DNA from: Pedobacter hiemivivus
GTDB taxonomy: Bacteria > Bacteroidota > Bacteroidia > Sphingobacteriales > Sphingobacteriaceae
Assembly: GCF_004331685.1 (NCBI RefSeq)
Contig: NZ_SJSM01000001.1
Coordinates: forward strand, 306,994-370,993
Direction of reading: 5' to 3'
DNA: 64,000 bases
The notes under the pieces were generated by a model. That model was given only the letters and a program-made list of their open reading frames with translations, had not been told where the DNA came from and searched no databases. The translations under genes and the position numbers were made by a program. Within the stretch, counting starts at the first letter, position 1; every line of letters starts with the position of its first letter. Below are positions 7,859 through 17,671 of this stretch, in pieces.

Positions 7859-10800
7859 CTACTTAATAGTCTGGATCGTTACCGGCCCCAGTAATCCAGC
7901 TTTTAGCAAAGGTTTACCTTCCAGGCGGTAAGGCGCCGTAGTTTTTGTAATCCGTTTATTTTCAGGCAAGCGTTGATCGCCAATTAAACGGTTTGCCCAG
8001 GTATTACTCAGTTCGATACTGATCTGGTTGTTGCCGTTACGAAGCGCTTTACTGATCTCCACACGATATGGCGGCGTCCAAACTATCCCACAAGAAATAT
8101 TGTTGACTTTCACATCAGCAATATTAGCAACTGCGCCTAAATCAAGCCATACTTGATCAGTTTTCTTTGACTTGATATTTATGTTTTTGTTATAGGTTGC
8201 TGTACCCGAATAATAACGGATTAAGGAATCTTGATTCAAACTCCAATCGGTTAAATCCTTAAAAAGCACGGGTTTCGAAGGGCCACCATATTGAGGATCA
8301 AAGGTCACTTGCCAATCCTTATCCAATACCTGAGTGGTCGTAAATTCCGACCAATTGTTTTTCCCTTCAACAGAATGAGCCGGGTTAGCATTGCGATCAA
8401 AAATTACAAATACCGATGCATTAGGCTCCAGTTTAACCTGTAATTCCAATCTTCCATCCACAACAGACCAGTTCTTCACTTTCCAGGTTTCACCCGAAAC
8501 CGCATCATAAAACTCGGGTGCAGTTTTCAGATCAGCAATACGAAATGAAAGATCTAGCAAACGTTCTTTATCCAACTGATTTGCAATAAAATAAATATCT
8601 TTATCAACAGTATTTCTGTGGGCATATGCTATGTATTTTGCATAAACATTTTGTCCTGCCTCTACAATATGCAAATCACGATCAAGTCCTAATTGTTTAA
8701 ATGTCTCTCCCTGATAAGGGCCGATAATCACCTGACCATCGCCATTTTTTCCTGGCTTCCATAATTCATCAACTACCTTTTTAAATTCAATTTCTGCAAC
8801 CTGTCTTAAGCCCGACTGATAAAGTGGCTTTTCATTCAACAGAACCGTTGCACCTGCTTTTACCAAAACCAGCAATTGCTTTACAGTTTCAAAATTCATG
8901 TACTGGTAGTTTGGATTCATAGCCGTTTTACCAGGGATAACCAATATGGCATAACTTGCCCCAGATGCAAAAACTACTTTATTATTTTTAACTACTGCGG
9001 TACTTAGCACATCAGGATTAAAAGAATCGTAAGCATATCCCCGTAAAGGGTTAACCCAGTTTTCAGGATCAGCCATATTTGCGGAATGGCTTACTCCCAT
9101 CGGTTTTATCCTCAAAGGCTCACCAACATTCATCAACCGTTTTTGCTCATTATCTACTACGTCTTTTCCAAAAACACCTGGTAAAACGGACACCAATCGA
9201 TCAGGTAATACTGATCTACGAGGAATCTCATCGCCAGTAAAAACTGCGATATCTATTACCGGATTTCCCTGTTGTAATAATGTCTGAGCACGTTCTGCAT
9301 AATCTACCCATGCTTTGCCTGGCTTCCACCAAGTCTGATCACGTTGAAAGTATAAACCCACACCATCCAGTGTCATCCCCGGTTTCCGATCCATCCATGG
9401 ATTATGGGTAAACACGTGGTAAACCATCTTATTGATGCCCAGCGCATAATTCCTGTCTTGTAAAGTTTTCATATTACCGGGATGCTCACTCCAGTCCATA
9501 CGTACCGTAGTAAATGCTTCTGCCTGAATAATATTTTTACCATAAATATGAGCACCAGAAATCGCATCCATCATGTCATTGGGCTTATCATGAGTCGGGC
9601 TATTTAACCAGAACTCACCCATTGGCACATCCACAGTTTTATAATGCATTAGGCCATCGCTAACCATGGTTGGTGCAACACTCTCTGCTGTAAAGGCTAC
9701 TTTCTTTTCCTTAGCCAGCGCAGCCAGTGTTTTATAGAACTGATCTACTACCAGTTCAGCAATTGTTCTACGTAAATCGTAAAGAAAACCTTCAGAAACA
9801 GCTGCATTTTGCACTGGAATGCCAGCCATTACGGGTAGATAAGGCATCATATCGTACCCTCTCCGTTTCTTAAATTCTGCGGCAAATAAAGGCGACCAGT
9901 TTTGGCTGCCGCATTCCCAGCTATCTACATGAAATACGCTCAAAACTTTCGAGGCAATCTCAGGACCACCATGCTTTAAAGCTTCTCCATACCAGCTGTC
10001 AAACTGTAATTTCACCGCTACTGGGTTAAACTTATCACTCTCCAAACCTATTCCTCCGCCACCTGTGGCATTTTTATGCCCAGTAGAGGTATGCCCGATT
10101 CTCAGTATCGTCCAATTTCCTTTAGGCGCTTTCCAGTTTAAACTACCATCCGCATTTAATTTACTGGTCAGATCTATGATCTTATTTAAAGGCACACAAA
10201 GCCGATCTGGGAGCTGAGCTGCAGTACTACGTTTACTGATTCTCCATACCTCAGCAGCCTTTCCCTCGTATTGATTGATTCTTGGTTCGGCAGAAAGTTC
10301 CAAATTAACCAGTTTTAAAGATGGTTTCCATTTCGCTGCATCAAGGTCTTCTGCCCCCGGCTCAGATCCTTTTTTATCATATACAAAGCGATAATACTTT
10401 GCCGTAACCGGAACTAGGGTATGCGTTACGTCGGCATCTGTATCTTGCCAGCCATGACGTGGCGGCTCTAATCGCCCTACAGACCTAAACACCTTTCCAT
10501 CATCACTCACCTGAACTTCCAGTCGCTCTGCCTGATAGTTATTCCCACTAGTTCGAACTGTAATAGTACGTGTGGTAAAGGGTTGCGCAAAGGCATACTG
10601 AATCCAACAAGGTTCATTACTGCCAAAGCTCTTTTTATTACCAGGCACTACCAATCCACTCGCATCAATACCATTACTTGTCGTAACAATTGGAACAATA
10701 GTTTGTGTAGATATACCTGCGCCTTCTGGTGAACGATAAGCATACACCGCAATGTCTTTATAATAACCCGCAATAGTTTCGGGCTGTGCTAACTTAATCT

Positions 10801-11236
10801 GACCAGAAGTTGCTCCCTTGATATTCAATTGAGTAGACACAACTTTCTGCATAGATAACTCAGGTGTAATCCATGGTCCACCTGCCAGGGCAAAACCGTC
10901 ACTCACATGCATCCCCAGCTTTAGATCTAGGCGTTTAGCTTCATCCATAGCAAACTTTACCATGGTCCACCATTGCGGACTCAGTTGTTCTGCTGGAGGC
11001 GTAAATATTGGTGGATTAGCTGCACCTTTAATTGGCATCAGGTATGCACCACCTATTCCAGCGGCTTTCATAGCCTCCAAATCTGCGGTAATACCAGGTT
11101 TAGAAACACCTGCCTGCATCCAGTACCAGAACACCCAGGGTTTAGTTGTTTCTTTTTGCTGGGCATAAACAGGCATTACTGCCAGGATACACCAGATTAT
11201 AAAAACAAACAAGATCCCTTTTCTTTTAAAACTCAT
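7859..11236 (-). CDS. GH106-type alpha-L-rhamnosidase, exported
   Basis: A 1125-residue protein with a signal peptide (MSFKRKGILFVF..YAQ). The N-terminal catalytic barrel begins with the family's typical KPWVFWYWM opening, followed by ADLEAMKAAGIGGAYLM and a VSDGFALAGGPW stretch. Insertion of a carbohydrate-binding-like sandwich, HVDSWE and TAESVAP segments and a long beta-rich C-terminal domain ending in a galactose-binding-like fold match GH106, whose members are about 1000-1150 residues. GH106 removes alpha-L-rhamnose from pectin side chains and plant glycosides. It is probably periplasmic. The FucP-like permease gene ends ten bases upstream, consistent with cotranscription. Confidence 0.88.
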   Translation of the reverse strand: MSFKRKGILFVFIIWCILAVMPVYAQQKETTKPWVFWYWMQAGVSKPGITADLEAMKAAGIGGAYLMPIKGAANPPIFTPPAEQLSPQWWTMVKFAMDEAKRLDLKLGMHVSDGFALAGGPWITPELSMQKVVSTQLNIKGATSGQIKLAQPETIAGYYKDIAVYAYRSPEGAGISTQTIVPIVTTSNGIDASGLVVPGNKKSFGSNEPCWIQYAFAQPFTTRTITVRTSGNNYQAERLEVQVSDDGKVFRSVGRLEPPRHGWQDTDADVTHTLVPVTAKYYRFVYDKKGSEPGAEDLDAAKWKPSLKLVNLELSAEPRINQYEGKAAEVWRISKRSTAAQLPDRLCVPLNKIIDLTSKLNADGSLNWKAPKGNWTILRIGHTSTGHKNATGGGGIGLESDKFNPVAVKLQFDSWYGEALKHGGPEIASKVLSVFHVDSWECGSQNWSPLFAAEFKKRRGYDMMPYLPVMAGIPVQNAAVSEGFLYDLRRTIAELVVDQFYKTLAALAKEKKVAFTAESVAPTMVSDGLMHYKTVDVPMGEFWLNSPTHDKPNDMMDAISGAHIYGKNIIQAEAFTTVRMDWSEHPGNMKTLQDRNYALGINKMVYHVFTHNPWMDRKPGMTLDGVGLYFQRDQTWWKPGKAWVDYAERAQTLLQQGNPVIDIAVFTGDEIPRRSVLPDRLVSVLPGVFGKDVVDNEQKRLMNVGEPLRIKPMGVSHSANMADPENWVNPLRGYAYDSFNPDVLSTAVVKNNKVVFASGASYAILVIPGKTAMNPNYQYMNFETVKQLLVLVKAGATVLLNEKPLYQSGLRQVAEIEFKKVVDELWKPGKNGDGQVIIGPYQGETFKQLGLDRDLHIVEAGQNVYAKYIAYAHRNTVDKDIYFIANQLDKERLLDLSFRIADLKTAPEFYDAVSGETWKVKNWSVVDGRLELQVKLEPNASVFVIFDRNANPAHSVEGKNNWSEFTTTQVLDKDWQVTFDPQYGGPSKPVLFKDLTDWSLNQDSLIRYYSGTATYNKNINIKSKKTDQVWLDLGAVANIADVKVNNISCGIVWTPPYRVEISKALRNGNNQISIELSNTWANRLIGDQRLPENKRITKTTAPYRLEGKPLLKAGLLGPVTIQTIK

Positions 11237-11246
11237 ATCTTAATTT

Positions 11247-12560
11247 CTATTTATGGGCAATTTTGTACCCCTTTAATCCAAAATATAAGATGATCAGATA
11301 GCAAACCAATGGAATACTGTAACCGATCTGAATATTATCTCCGTTAAAATCAATCAGCGTCCCCATAGCATAAGGAAGGATTGCGCCCCCCACTATCGAC
11401 ATGATCAGCCAGGAAGAACCAGGTTTGGTATCGTCACCAATACCATCAATCCCTAGGGCGAATATAGTCGGGAACATAATAGACATAAAGAAACCAAGAC
11501 CACCCAATGCATATACTACATATGCTCCGTCTCCAAAAATGGCAACAATGCTAAGTAGAGCTGAGATTACGGCATAAATTGCCAATAGTTTGTTTGATGA
11601 GATATAGCGAAGTAATAACGTTCCAACAAAACGTCCAACTAGAAATAATGTACCATAAAGGCCTAAATAATAGAGTGCAGTATATTCGTCAAATCCACCT
11701 GCTTGTTGTGCAGCCCGAATAAAAAAACTTGTTACACATACTTGAGCGCCTACATAAAAAAACTGAGCAATCACTGCCCATCTTAAATGCTTGTGTTTTA
11801 AGGCGCCTAAGAAACTACCTTTTGAAATACCATCTTTACTTATGGTTTTCACTTCAGGCAGCTTCATAAAATAAAATAGTAAGGCTACAGAAACCAAAAC
11901 AGTTCCTAAGATAATGTATGGAGTCTTTACAGTTGCAGCTTCCGTCAGGAAGTAATTGTTTCTAACAGTATCTGTCATTGCTGCCAGTTCATCTTGTGTA
12001 TGGGATTTTCCTGAAAGGATAAATCGCCCAACAATGGTAGCTAATGGTGCCGCCAAACCATTGAATGTAGCAGCAAGATTAAGCCTCCAGGCCGCCTTAT
12101 CTGGACTTCCCAATATAGCGGCATAAGGGTTCGCTGACGTTTCCAGTAGGGTTAAGCCACAGCCAATAATAAAAAGTGCAGTTAGAAAAGTGAGGTATGA
12201 TAGGTTGTTTGCTGCCGGAACAAATAGAAATGCACCAAAAGCAAAGGCTAATAAACCTGTAATCATAGTGGATTTATACCCCCATTTTTTAAGGATCATG
12301 CCTGCCGGAATGGCCATTAAGAAGTAAGCCAGGAAAACTGACGTATCAATTAAGGTGGATTCTCTATTGTTGAGATTACAGGCTTTTTTTAAATGCGGGA
12401 TGAGTATCGAATCGAGGTTATGTGCCATTCCCCACAAGAAGAATAAGCTTACAACAAGAATAAATGGCACTAGATACTTTTTACCTGTGGCTGTATCTCC
12501 TTTGTTACCCGCTGCCGGATCTATTAAGACAATTGCTTCCGCTTCTGTAATGTGGTTCAT
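11247..12560 (-). CDS. Sugar:proton symporter of the FucP family (MFS)
   Basis: A 437-residue inner-membrane permease with twelve predicted membrane segments. FucP-family hallmarks are visible: FFLWGMAHNLDSILIPHLKK in the first helix pair, AYFLMAIPAG, and GCGLTLLETSANPYAAILG. Family members import L-fucose, glucose, galactose or N-acetylglucosamine, and many Bacteroidota clusters have one for the monosaccharide released in the periplasm. Its place between the GH106 rhamnosidase and the MaoC/Gfo genes suggests uptake of a deoxy or otherwise unusual sugar from this glycan. Which sugar cannot be told from sequence. Confidence 0.9.
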   Translation of the reverse strand: MNHITEAEAIVLIDPAAGNKGDTATGKKYLVPFILVVSLFFLWGMAHNLDSILIPHLKKACNLNNRESTLIDTSVFLAYFLMAIPAGMILKKWGYKSTMITGLLAFAFGAFLFVPAANNLSYLTFLTALFIIGCGLTLLETSANPYAAILGSPDKAAWRLNLAATFNGLAAPLATIVGRFILSGKSHTQDELAAMTDTVRNNYFLTEAATVKTPYIILGTVLVSVALLFYFMKLPEVKTISKDGISKGSFLGALKHKHLRWAVIAQFFYVGAQVCVTSFFIRAAQQAGGFDEYTALYYLGLYGTLFLVGRFVGTLLLRYISSNKLLAIYAVISALLSIVAIFGDGAYVVYALGGLGFFMSIMFPTIFALGIDGIGDDTKPGSSWLIMSIVGGAILPYAMGTLIDFNGDNIQIGYSIPLVCYLIILYFGLKGYKIAHK

Positions 12561-12590
12561 ATGTTAATTTTAGGTTGGTTCTTGATAGGG

Positions 12591-13031
12591 TTATTTCTTT
12601 TTCACGAGCAGTAGGTGATCACAGACTAGTACCACTTCTCCATGCTGGTTTTTAATTTCTACATGCTCTGTTATTGTTCCGTATTCCGGTTTTTTAGCTT
12701 CGGCTTTCTCCGAGATAGTAATCTCTGAATGAATGGTATCTCCAATAAATACCGGTTTTACAAAGCGAAGGCGGTCGTAACCTTTAGAAAAAGCTTCAGG
12801 GTTAATCTCCGATGCCGTTAACCCAATGCCGATGCTAAATATCATTGTTCCATGGGCAATTCTATGTTTAAAAGGTTGAGTTTTACACCATTCTTCGTCC
12901 ATATGGTGCGGAAAAAAGTCTCCTGTATGGCCTGCATGAACTACAAAATCTGTTTCTGTAATGGTACGTCCCAATGTTACCCTTTTCTCTCCTAACTGGT
13001 AATCTTCAAAAAATATTGATTTAAAATACAT
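12591..13031 (-). CDS. MaoC-type (hot-dog fold) acyl-CoA hydratase/dehydratase
   Basis: A 146-residue single hot-dog domain protein. The hydratase-2 active-site pattern is present in [12 protein letters not shown] (Asp38, His43, Asp45), followed by [13 protein letters not shown] and a C-terminal strand ending CDHLLLVKK. MaoC-like enzymes add or remove water at acyl-CoA thioesters, for example (R)-enoyl-CoA hydratase or mesaconyl-CoA hydratase. Two family III CoA-transferase genes lie 2.3-5 kb upstream in the same unit, so a thioester branch of the catabolic pathway is likely (inference). No acyl-CoA dehydrogenase or thiolase gene is in the window. Confidence 0.85.
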   Translation of the reverse strand: MYFKSIFFEDYQLGEKRVTLGRTITETDFVVHAGHTGDFFPHHMDEEWCKTQPFKHRIAHGTMIFSIGIGLTASEINPEAFSKGYDRLRFVKPVFIGDTIHSEITISEKAEAKKPEYGTITEHVEIKNQHGEVVLVCDHLLLVKKK

Positions 13032-13041
13032 TGCTCTTTTA

Positions 13042-14118
13042 TTAATTTTTCAACTGCTCGCTTACCTTTACCCCACCTTTGTCGCTGGATAGGTAAGCAC
13101 TTTCTACTACTGCCATCGTATTGATCACATCTTCCACACTGGTATGGAGAATATCAGATGAGCCTTCCTTATATCGCATTAAACTTGCCATCGTCCCTAT
13201 AAATGCCTCTGGAAACCAGGAACCTTCCAGTTCTACCTGCTTCCATTCTGGGGCTTTACCCGCTTCAATCAGGCAATATTCAAACACATCAGGAATGCCG
13301 TGCGGATAATCCATGAGTAAACCTACGTTTGCCTTAATCGCACCCTTTGTCCCCTCCCATTTGATGAAACACTCCTGATTATGGGGACCAAAATCATGGT
13401 CATGATTGGTATTAATCACTGCGTGCATGGTATCTCCGTAATCCATTAAAATGGTAGAACGTGAAGATGAAAGTGCTTTAGCAGGATGCTTTAAAGTCTT
13501 CGCCATTACTGTTTCCGGATCCCCTAAAAAAGAACGGAGCATGTCAACATAATGGATACTATGGTAAAGAATTTCCAGGCGAGGATGGACCATCACATGC
13601 GGAAAAATCTCCCAAGGTGTTTTAATGGTCACACGAACTTCCATATCATAAAGCTCGCCAATCATGCCCTGCTCTATCATATATCTCGCTGCACTTACAA
13701 AAGGTGCAAAACGAAGCTGGAAGTTAATGGCTGCTATCAATTTTTTCTTCCTACATAACTCCAGTATCTCTTTAGCCTGATCAAAATTGTCGCCCATCGG
13801 CTTCTGGATCAGCACTGCCACTCCATCTGGTAATTGTGCTAAAACCTCCAGATACTGTTCAGGCATAATGGTCAGGTCGTACACCGTATTTTCAGGTGCA
13901 TTTGCTACTGCTTCTGCCACCGAATCATAAACATGAGGAATTTGAAAATCCTCAGCCAATTTCTCCGCTTTTGCTCTCGTCCGGTTTACAATTCCATGAA
14001 CTGTAAAACCTGCCTTCCTATAAGCAGGAAGATGGGCATCAGCCACAATACCACCAGCACCAATAATAATAATGGGTTGGTTGGTTTCAGGTAGCTGAGG
14101 TTGATATATGATGTCCAT
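13042..14118 (-). CDS. Gfo/Idh/MocA family oxidoreductase
   Basis: A 358-residue NAD(P)-dependent oxidoreductase. The Rossmann fold starts at about residue 15 with [18 protein letters not shown]. The family's EKP signature appears as IQKPMG, where lysine is kept and glutamate is glutamine. The C-terminal half has the usual alpha/beta domain, with [10 protein letters not shown] carrying the likely catalytic histidine. The start ATG follows the binding-protein-like gene by six bases and it is ten bases before the MaoC gene. Members oxidise or epimerise sugars, inositols and their acids. Here a dehydrogenase step on the sugar or acid sugar feeding the CoA or RuBisCO-like branch is plausible but unproven. 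Confidence 0.85.
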   Translation of the reverse strand: MDIIYQPQLPETNQPIIIIGAGGIVADAHLPAYRKAGFTVHGIVNRTRAKAEKLAEDFQIPHVYDSVAEAVANAPENTVYDLTIMPEQYLEVLAQLPDGVAVLIQKPMGDNFDQAKEILELCRKKKLIAAINFQLRFAPFVSAARYMIEQGMIGELYDMEVRVTIKTPWEIFPHVMVHPRLEILYHSIHYVDMLRSFLGDPETVMAKTLKHPAKALSSSRSTILMDYGDTMHAVINTNHDHDFGPHNQECFIKWEGTKGAIKANVGLLMDYPHGIPDVFEYCLIEAGKAPEWKQVELEGSWFPEAFIGTMASLMRYKEGSSDILHTSVEDVINTMAVVESAYLSSDKGGVKVSEQLKN

Positions 14119-14124
14119 ATAGGT

Positions 14125-15360
14125 CTACTTGTCTATTAAATTAATTTTATCCTGAGCCTTTTTTACAATTTCAGCAACAGGTAGTTCTGAATTTACAGTG
14201 CTCAGTACCATTTCATCAATTAAAGATGCGATGTCTGCCCAATTGTGCTTCTGCGGTAGTGTTTTAGCAGATTCGTGCAATTGTTCCAGTTTATGGTAAT
14301 AAGGAACAATCTGGTTTACTTCTTCGTCTTTCCAGGTCGAAATCCGACAACCAATCCAGCCCTCAAGGGTTAGCAGTTTATCATTTTCTTCATTTACAGC
14401 AAACCGGATAAAATCGTAAGCTGTTTGTTTATGCTTACTACCAGCCCCTACAGTATACAACCAGTAAACATTTAAAGATGCTGATTTGCTACCCGAAGAA
14501 ACTGGTAACAAGCCAACTTCTACCTTCCCTTTTACCGCAGAGGCCGAATCTACCTCACAAACAGAGGCAAAGCCAAACCAGTTGATCATCATCGCCACCT
14601 CACCCCTTGCAAATGCCGCACCTGCTTGCACAGAGTCAAAACTTACTGAGCCAGGATGTACTGCGTTTTTATCTTTAATGATTTCTCGGTAAAATTCAAG
14701 TCCTTCGATAGCTTGCGGAGTATTTACGTTAACCCTGTCTTGCTCGTCCACAAGCGTTCCGCCTCGGCTCCACAATTGCAGACAAAAATCAAATACAGTA
14801 TTGTGTCCGTCAGGATAACAGGCAAATACGCTTCCATATAAGTTTTGCTCCGGACGGTTAAAGAACTGGGCTACCTGTTGGAAATCAGCCCATGTTTGGG
14901 GCACGACTAACGCCCTCCCATATTGTTCTAAATAGTTTTTTTGTGCATCTGGATCATCAAACAGGTCCTTTCTATAGATCAGACATTCTGGCCCATCATG
15001 AAATGGCAATCCAACAATAGCCTCTTCAAATTGCTGTGAAGCCAATAAGGAATTGCTCCATCCTTGTGGAAATGCTGAAGGAGATTTTGCGGCTATAAAA
15101 GGTTTCAAATCCTCAAAAGCACCACTGGTATATCCTTCATAAAGCCAATCCGTATTGATGTGTGCAACATCCCAATCTCCATTTTTAAGGCCATTTTGCA
15201 CTAGTGTAGTTTCATGAAGTTCATGCAAATCCAGGGGTACCAGTTCAGCCTTCAATTCACAACCGGAATTAAGACAATATTGATCCCATACTTTTTGCAT
15301 GGCAGATTCAAAGGGGCCAAACTTGCGTACGGCTATTCTGAATACTTCATTTTTACTCAT
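14125..15360 (-). CDS. Solute-binding-protein-like protein with no signal peptide
   Basis: A 411-residue protein resembling type-2 periplasmic sugar-binding proteins of ABC importers: lobe-1 strands (FRIAVRKFG), the WDVAHINTDWLYEGY segment, VGLPFHDGPECLIYRKDLF, and the hinge-to-C-lobe stretches AFARGEVAMMINWFG and YWLYTVGAGSKHKQTAYDF. Unlike exported homologues it begins MSKNEVFRIAV with no signal peptide or lipobox. The start cannot be moved up: an in-frame TAA lies at 15373-15375, four codons before the ATG. No ABC permease or ATPase gene is in the window. The gene overlaps the preceding CoA-transferase by eight bases. A cytosolic ligand-binding or accessory role for the CoA-transferases is inferred; the function is unknown. 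Confidence 0.75.
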   Translation of the reverse strand: MSKNEVFRIAVRKFGPFESAMQKVWDQYCLNSGCELKAELVPLDLHELHETTLVQNGLKNGDWDVAHINTDWLYEGYTSGAFEDLKPFIAAKSPSAFPQGWSNSLLASQQFEEAIVGLPFHDGPECLIYRKDLFDDPDAQKNYLEQYGRALVVPQTWADFQQVAQFFNRPEQNLYGSVFACYPDGHNTVFDFCLQLWSRGGTLVDEQDRVNVNTPQAIEGLEFYREIIKDKNAVHPGSVSFDSVQAGAAFARGEVAMMINWFGFASVCEVDSASAVKGKVEVGLLPVSSGSKSASLNVYWLYTVGAGSKHKQTAYDFIRFAVNEENDKLLTLEGWIGCRISTWKDEEVNQIVPYYHKLEQLHESAKTLPQKHNWADIASLIDEMVLSTVNSELPVAEIVKKAQDKINLIDK

Positions 15361-16516
15361 GGATACTTGATTTTACATTAATAAACTGGCGGATGATCTG
15401 TTCATTATCCTGTCCCAATTTAGGTGAACCTTTGGCGGAAGTTAGCAATTCTCCATCAATCCTAATCGGACATCTTGTAGTTTGATACTGATAACCATCG
15501 TTCATTTTCACCTCCTGAATCATATTTAAGGCTTTAAAACCCTCATGATCTATCAGTTGCTTCCAGTTCAGTACATCTGCACACCATATGTCTGCAGGCT
15601 CTAAAATCGCCAACCATTTTTCCGTAGTCCCAGTTAGCAAGTGATCTGCGAGAATAGGTTTAATCTCATCACGTTTATCAAAAGCTTCTGCTGGATCTGT
15701 ATATTTCTTTAATTCGTCACAACCCAATAAATCAGCTAAAACCGGTATCGAGCCCATCGCCAGTGCGATGTATCCACCCTCAGTTTTATAAATACCGTAC
15801 GGAGCACCCAAATAGGCATTTGCATTGTTCTTCGCTGTCCGTTCTGGAAGGATCTCTCCTTCATTCATAAAAGTGGTAATGGTTTCAAACTGAAAATCAT
15901 AAGCCGACTCGATCATACTCACCTGTACCAAGGCCCCTACTTTACTCGTTATTTTGCGGAACAAACAGGCTAAAATACCCTGTGCCAAGTGCGAACCGGC
16001 GAGCATATCTACAATAGATAAGCCCATTGCGACAGGCCCACTATCTGCATTACCACTTAACCAGGTTAAGCCGGTAACAGATTGCAACAACAAGTCTTGC
16101 CCAGGTTTCCCTTTACCGTCAACTTCTGCCCCATAGCCAGAAAGTTCTGCATAAATAATTTCGGGGTTAATTTCTTGTACAGATCCGTAATCAAAGCCCA
16201 ATCTTTCCATCACACCCGGACGAAAGTTATGGATCATCACATCAGCCTTTGCCAACAGTTCACGTACCATTTGGCAATCTTGTTCGTCCTTTAAGTTTAC
16301 TTCAAAACTTTCTTTATTGCGGTTGATGGCATGAAATACGGAAGATTCTCCGTTCATGATCACATTAGACGTATATAAAGTACGACAAATATCGCCAACA
16401 CCTAACCGCTCTATTTTAATTACCCTTGCACCCATATCGGCCAATCGCAGACTTGCAGAAGGGCCCGACAGAAACTGGCTAAAATCAACTACTAAATATT
16501 CTTCAAGGGGTTTCAT
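15353..16516 (-). CDS. Family III (CaiB/BaiF) CoA-transferase, copy 1
   Basis: A 387-residue CoA-transferase. It opens with the family N-terminus ([30 protein letters not shown]), then [36 protein letters not shown] and GLSIVDMLAG, in which Asp170 corresponds to the catalytic aspartate that forms the acyl-anhydride. Family III enzymes move CoA between organic acids (formate/oxalate, carnitine, succinate/citramalate) and usually work as interlocked dimers. It is paralogous to the gene just upstream (3-base gap) and overlaps the following binding-protein-like gene by eight bases, so the two could form a heterodimer. The acid substrate is unknown. Confidence 0.9.
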   Translation of the reverse strand: MKPLEEYLVVDFSQFLSGPSASLRLADMGARVIKIERLGVGDICRTLYTSNVIMNGESSVFHAINRNKESFEVNLKDEQDCQMVRELLAKADVMIHNFRPGVMERLGFDYGSVQEINPEIIYAELSGYGAEVDGKGKPGQDLLLQSVTGLTWLSGNADSGPVAMGLSIVDMLAGSHLAQGILACLFRKITSKVGALVQVSMIESAYDFQFETITTFMNEGEILPERTAKNNANAYLGAPYGIYKTEGGYIALAMGSIPVLADLLGCDELKKYTDPAEAFDKRDEIKPILADHLLTGTTEKWLAILEPADIWCADVLNWKQLIDHEGFKALNMIQEVKMNDGYQYQTTRCPIRIDGELLTSAKGSPKLGQDNEQIIRQFINVKSSIHE

Positions 16517-16519
16517 ATA

Positions 16520-17671
16520 CTATTTCAAATCAAATTCTTTGTTAATCTTTTCGTTATCGGCACCAATTTTAGGCGCCGCTTTACTGGCAAATAATTTACG
16601 CCCATCAATCTGCATCGGTGCTCTTGTGGTATCCAGTGTTCTGCCATTCCCAAGATCTAGCAGTTGTCTGATTTCCATCTTTTTAAACACTTCCAACTCT
16701 GTCGCTTCTTTATAGTTTAGTACACTTGCACACCAGATATCCTGAGGTTCCAATATACTCAACCAATGTTGGTTGGTATTGGTTTTAAAAGTCTGTCCTA
16801 GCAACGCTAACAATGCATCTCTATTTTCAAAAGAATCACCAGCGTTCATATAAACAGCTGAAATATCACAACCAATCAGCTCACTAATTTTACCTAAATC
16901 GCCCATCGCTAATGCGATGTAACCATCACTGGTCTCATAAGTTCCATAAGGTGCACTTAGATAAGCATGTCCGCTTCCTTTCACCTTACTTCTTTTTGGT
17001 AATTGACCACCATCGCTCAAGTAGGTCGTCAGTACTTCAAACTGCACATCCAATGCCGATTCCAGCAAACTCACTTCTACCAGCACACTTTTATTTGTTT
17101 TGGCTCGCTTAATTAAAGCAGCAATAATCCCCTGCGTAAGGTGGTTACCGCACATAATGTCCGTTACCGATAAGCCGAAAGGCACAGGTCCTTCTTCACT
17201 ACTACCCGATAAATGGGTTAATCCCGAAACGGATTGCACGAGTAGATCCTGTCCTGGTTTATTTGCCCAAGGGCCCTCATTGCCATATCCTGTTACCGCA
17301 GCATATATAATTTTAGGGTTAAGGGCTTGTACTGACTGATAATCCAATCCGATTTTCTCCATTACCCCGGGCCTGAAATTATGCGTCATCACATCAGCTC
17401 TGGCAATCAGTTTCCTGATGACATCCAGATCTTCAGGATTCTTCAAATCTGCCGCGTATGATTCTTTATTTCTATTGATGGTATGAAAAAGCAAGCTATC
17501 CTCATCAACAAATAGGTTTTTGATAGCCAGTTGTCTACAAGCATCCCCTTTTACCGGGCGCTCAATCTTAATCACACGAGCCCCTAAATCGGCCAGTTTT
17601 AATCCAGCGGAAGGTCCTGCTAAAAACTGGCAAAACTCTAAGACTAGTATTCCTTCAAGTGGCCTTCTCAT
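16520..17671 (-). CDS. Family III (CaiB/BaiF) CoA-transferase, copy 2
   Basis: A 383-residue paralogue of the neighbouring CoA-transferase, with the same landmarks: [60 protein letters not shown] and [10 protein letters not shown], with Asp171 as the predicted catalytic residue. It overlaps the upstream binding-protein-like gene by four bases (ATGA) and ends three bases before copy 1. Tandem CaiB/BaiF pairs can form heteromeric enzymes, as in some benzylsuccinate CoA-transferases, or act on successive acids. The pair flanked by two binding-protein-like genes is a compact, apparently coupled block. Confidence 0.9.
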   Translation of the reverse strand: MRRPLEGILVLEFCQFLAGPSAGLKLADLGARVIKIERPVKGDACRQLAIKNLFVDEDSLLFHTINRNKESYAADLKNPEDLDVIRKLIARADVMTHNFRPGVMEKIGLDYQSVQALNPKIIYAAVTGYGNEGPWANKPGQDLLVQSVSGLTHLSGSSEEGPVPFGLSVTDIMCGNHLTQGIIAALIKRAKTNKSVLVEVSLLESALDVQFEVLTTYLSDGGQLPKRSKVKGSGHAYLSAPYGTYETSDGYIALAMGDLGKISELIGCDISAVYMNAGDSFENRDALLALLGQTFKTNTNQHWLSILEPQDIWCASVLNYKEATELEVFKKMEIRQLLDLGNGRTLDTTRAPMQIDGRKLFASKAAPKIGADNEKINKEFDLK